Shown here: positions 62,832 through 64,000 of the stretch, piece by piece | Layout of the letters: each line of letters opens with the position of its first letter | Numbering within the stretch: position 1 is the first letter of the stretch | Origin: Mesorhizobium_K sp040049215 | Lineage (GTDB): Bacteria > Pseudomonadota > Alphaproteobacteria > Rhizobiales > Rhizobiaceae | Assembly: GCF_040049215.1 (NCBI RefSeq) | Contig: NZ_JBDZDN010000004.1 | Span: forward strand, 62,001 to 126,000 | Direction: 5' to 3' | Length of the DNA stretch: 64,000 nucleotides | Notes under the pieces: generated by a model | Database searches by the model: none | Told to the model about the DNA's origin: nothing | What the model saw: only the letters and a program-made list of their open reading frames with translations | Translations under genes and position numbers: made by a program

Positions 62832-64000
62832 ATGAAGCGTCCGAACATCCTGATCCTGATGGTCGACCAGCTGAACGGGACGCTGTTTCCGGATGGGCCG
62901 GCGAGTTTCCTTCATGCGCCAAATCTCGCCGCGCTCGCCGCCCGCTCGGCACGCTTTGCCAATACCTATACGGCGAGCCCGCTGTGTGCACCTGCCCGCG
63001 CGTCCTTCATGTCTGGGCAACTGCCGTCGCGCACGCGCGTCTACGACAACGCCGCCGAGTTTGCGTCCGACATTCCGACCTATGCGCATCATCTTCGCCG
63101 CGCCGGCTATCAGACCGCGCTGTCGGGCAAGATGCATTTCGTTGGGCCTGACCAGCTGCACGGCTACGAGGAGCGCCTCACCACTGACATCTACCCGGCC
63201 GATTTCGGCTGGACGCCCGACTACACGTGCCCCGGCGAGCGCATCGACTGGTGGTACCACAATCTCGGCTCGGTCTTGGGCTCCGGCGTCGCCGAGATCA
63301 CCAACCAGCTCGAATATGACGACGAGGTGACCTACCACGCGACGCGCAAGCTCTACGACCTGGCGCGCGGCCATGATGCGCGCCCCTGGTGCCTGACCGT
63401 ATCGTTCACCCACCCGCACGACCCCTATGTCGCCCGCAAGGCGCATTGGGACCTCTATGCCGACTGCGGGGAACTCGACCCCGCCGTCGAGCCTATCCCC
63501 TTCGACGAACAGGACGCGCATTCGAAACGCCTGATGCTGGCCAGCGACTACGCGAACTACCCGATCGCCGGCGAGGACGTGCGCCGCTCGCGCCGCGCCT
63601 ATTTCGCCAGCATCTCCTATGTCGATGAGAAGATCGGCGAGATCCTCGACGTGCTGAAGCGCACCCGCCAGGACGAGGACACGATCGTCGTCTTCCTGTC
63701 CGACCACGGCGACATGCTGGGCGAGCGCGGCATGTGGTTCAAGATGAGCTTTTTCGAGGGGTCCGCCCGCGTGCCGCTGATGATCGCGGCTGCCGGCATG
63801 AAGCCCGGCCGTATCGAAACGCCCGTCTCGACGCTCGATGTCGTGCCCACCCTTGCCGAGCTTGCCGGCGTCGATCTCGGCGCTGTGCTGCCATGGACCG
63901 ACGGCGTCAGCCTTGTCGGCGTCGCCGCGGGCAAGGCGGAGCGAGGCCCGGTGCCGATGGAATATGCCGCCGAGGGATCGGTCGCTCCGATGGTCGCCTT
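62832..64000 (+). CDS. betC: Choline-sulfatase (partial, cut by window end)
   Basis: 389 residues are visible. Sulfatase family: metal Asp12 in ILILMVDQLNG, and the formylglycine motif C52-APAR in SPLCAPARASFMSGQLPSR, which the cell converts to formylglycine for catalysis. HPHDPYVARKAHWD and FLSDHGDMLGERGMW give further active-site residues. It releases choline and sulfate from choline-O-sulfate. GCCCGAGTGCCAC precedes the ATG. The rest of the gene, about 120 more residues if typical, lies beyond the window. Confidence 0.93.
   Translation, partial: MKRPNILILMVDQLNGTLFPDGPASFLHAPNLAALAARSARFANTYTASPLCAPARASFMSGQLPSRTRVYDNAAEFASDIPTYAHHLRRAGYQTALSGKMHFVGPDQLHGYEERLTTDIYPADFGWTPDYTCPGERIDWWYHNLGSVLGSGVAEITNQLEYDDEVTYHATRKLYDLARGHDARPWCLTVSFTHPHDPYVARKAHWDLYADCGELDPAVEPIPFDEQDAHSKRLMLASDYANYPIAGEDVRRSRRAYFASISYVDEKIGEILDVLKRTRQDEDTIVVFLSDHGDMLGERGMWFKMSFFEGSARVPLMIAAAGMKPGRIETPVSTLDVVPTLAELAGVDLGAVLPWTDGVSLVGVAAGKAERGPVPMEYAAEGSVAPMVA

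Overview
The window is a stretch of chromosome from a high-GC alphaproteobacterium, most likely a Rhizobiales member of the Mesorhizobium/Phyllobacteriaceae type. The evidence is gene content and order: petABC next to paired ABC exporters and trmL, a petP-petR-like pair, a BA14K-family protein, prs-rplY-pth-ychF in series, a MoxR/DUF58/DUF4159 operon and a choline-sulfate cluster. A palindromic element that, from memory, resembles a repeat common in Mesorhizobium lies inside uvrB. I see no rRNA, tRNA, CRISPR array, insertion sequence or prophage, so this is mostly core and soft-core chromosome with small lineage-specific patches.

Layout. 0-7.2 kb: the end of a 3-hydroxyisobutyrate-dehydrogenase-like gene, a lipid kinase and a CapA-like protein on the minus strand, a 0.55-kb gene-free structured stretch, then uvrB (very long), an rRNA pseudouridine synthase and a DUF1428 protein. 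7.3-10.5 kb: an envelope and stress patch with two secreted proteins sharing an undescribed CHxDVRRH repeat, a two-domain Kazal-type lipoprotein, two cspA paralogues with related 5' leaders and a BA14K protein. 10.5-14.3 kb: a metallo-beta-lactamase-fold hydrolase, a cytochrome P460 with an unusual haem motif, a VOC protein, a glycine-rich membrane protein and ilvE. 14.5-18.9 kb: a MarR/OmpR regulator pair, convergent with a cardiolipin synthase, then an EnvZ-like kinase. 19-24 kb: a SnoaL-FMO fusion and glycosyltransferases. 24-30.4 kb: csaA, a YbjN protein, ubiK, lgt-midA-like, pgeF, an M24 protein and a lipoprotein. 30.5-36.3 kb: prs, rplY, pth, ychF, corA and two MaoC hydratases. 36.3-45.3 kb (mostly minus): apt, petC, petB, petA, a heterodimeric ABC exporter and trmL. 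45.4-52 kb: soxR, hemF, a DEAD-box helicase, DUF1059, then a CCA-transferase/Nudix/DUF1285 operon with overlapping stop/start codons. 52.2-59.1 kb: a four-gene MoxR AAA/DUF58/DUF4159/large membrane protein operon. 59.1-64 kb: a divergent TetR/aldo-keto reductase pair sharing a perfect palindrome, then a choline-sulfate regulator, choX and betC, with betC cut by the window edge.

How the genes work together. The bc1 complex genes form one unit closed by a terminator before apt. The PetR/PetP-like pair and the EnvZ-like kinase lie close together and could form one signalling system, split by the convergent cls gene. The choX-betC genes with their divergent LysR regulator make a choline-sulfate uptake and hydrolysis module. 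The MoxR operon looks like a periplasmic or membrane quality-control or assembly module; its substrate is unknown. The most novel-looking items are the CHxDVRRH repeat proteins, the shared cspA leader element, the palindromes in uvrB and the CX3CH cytochrome P460.
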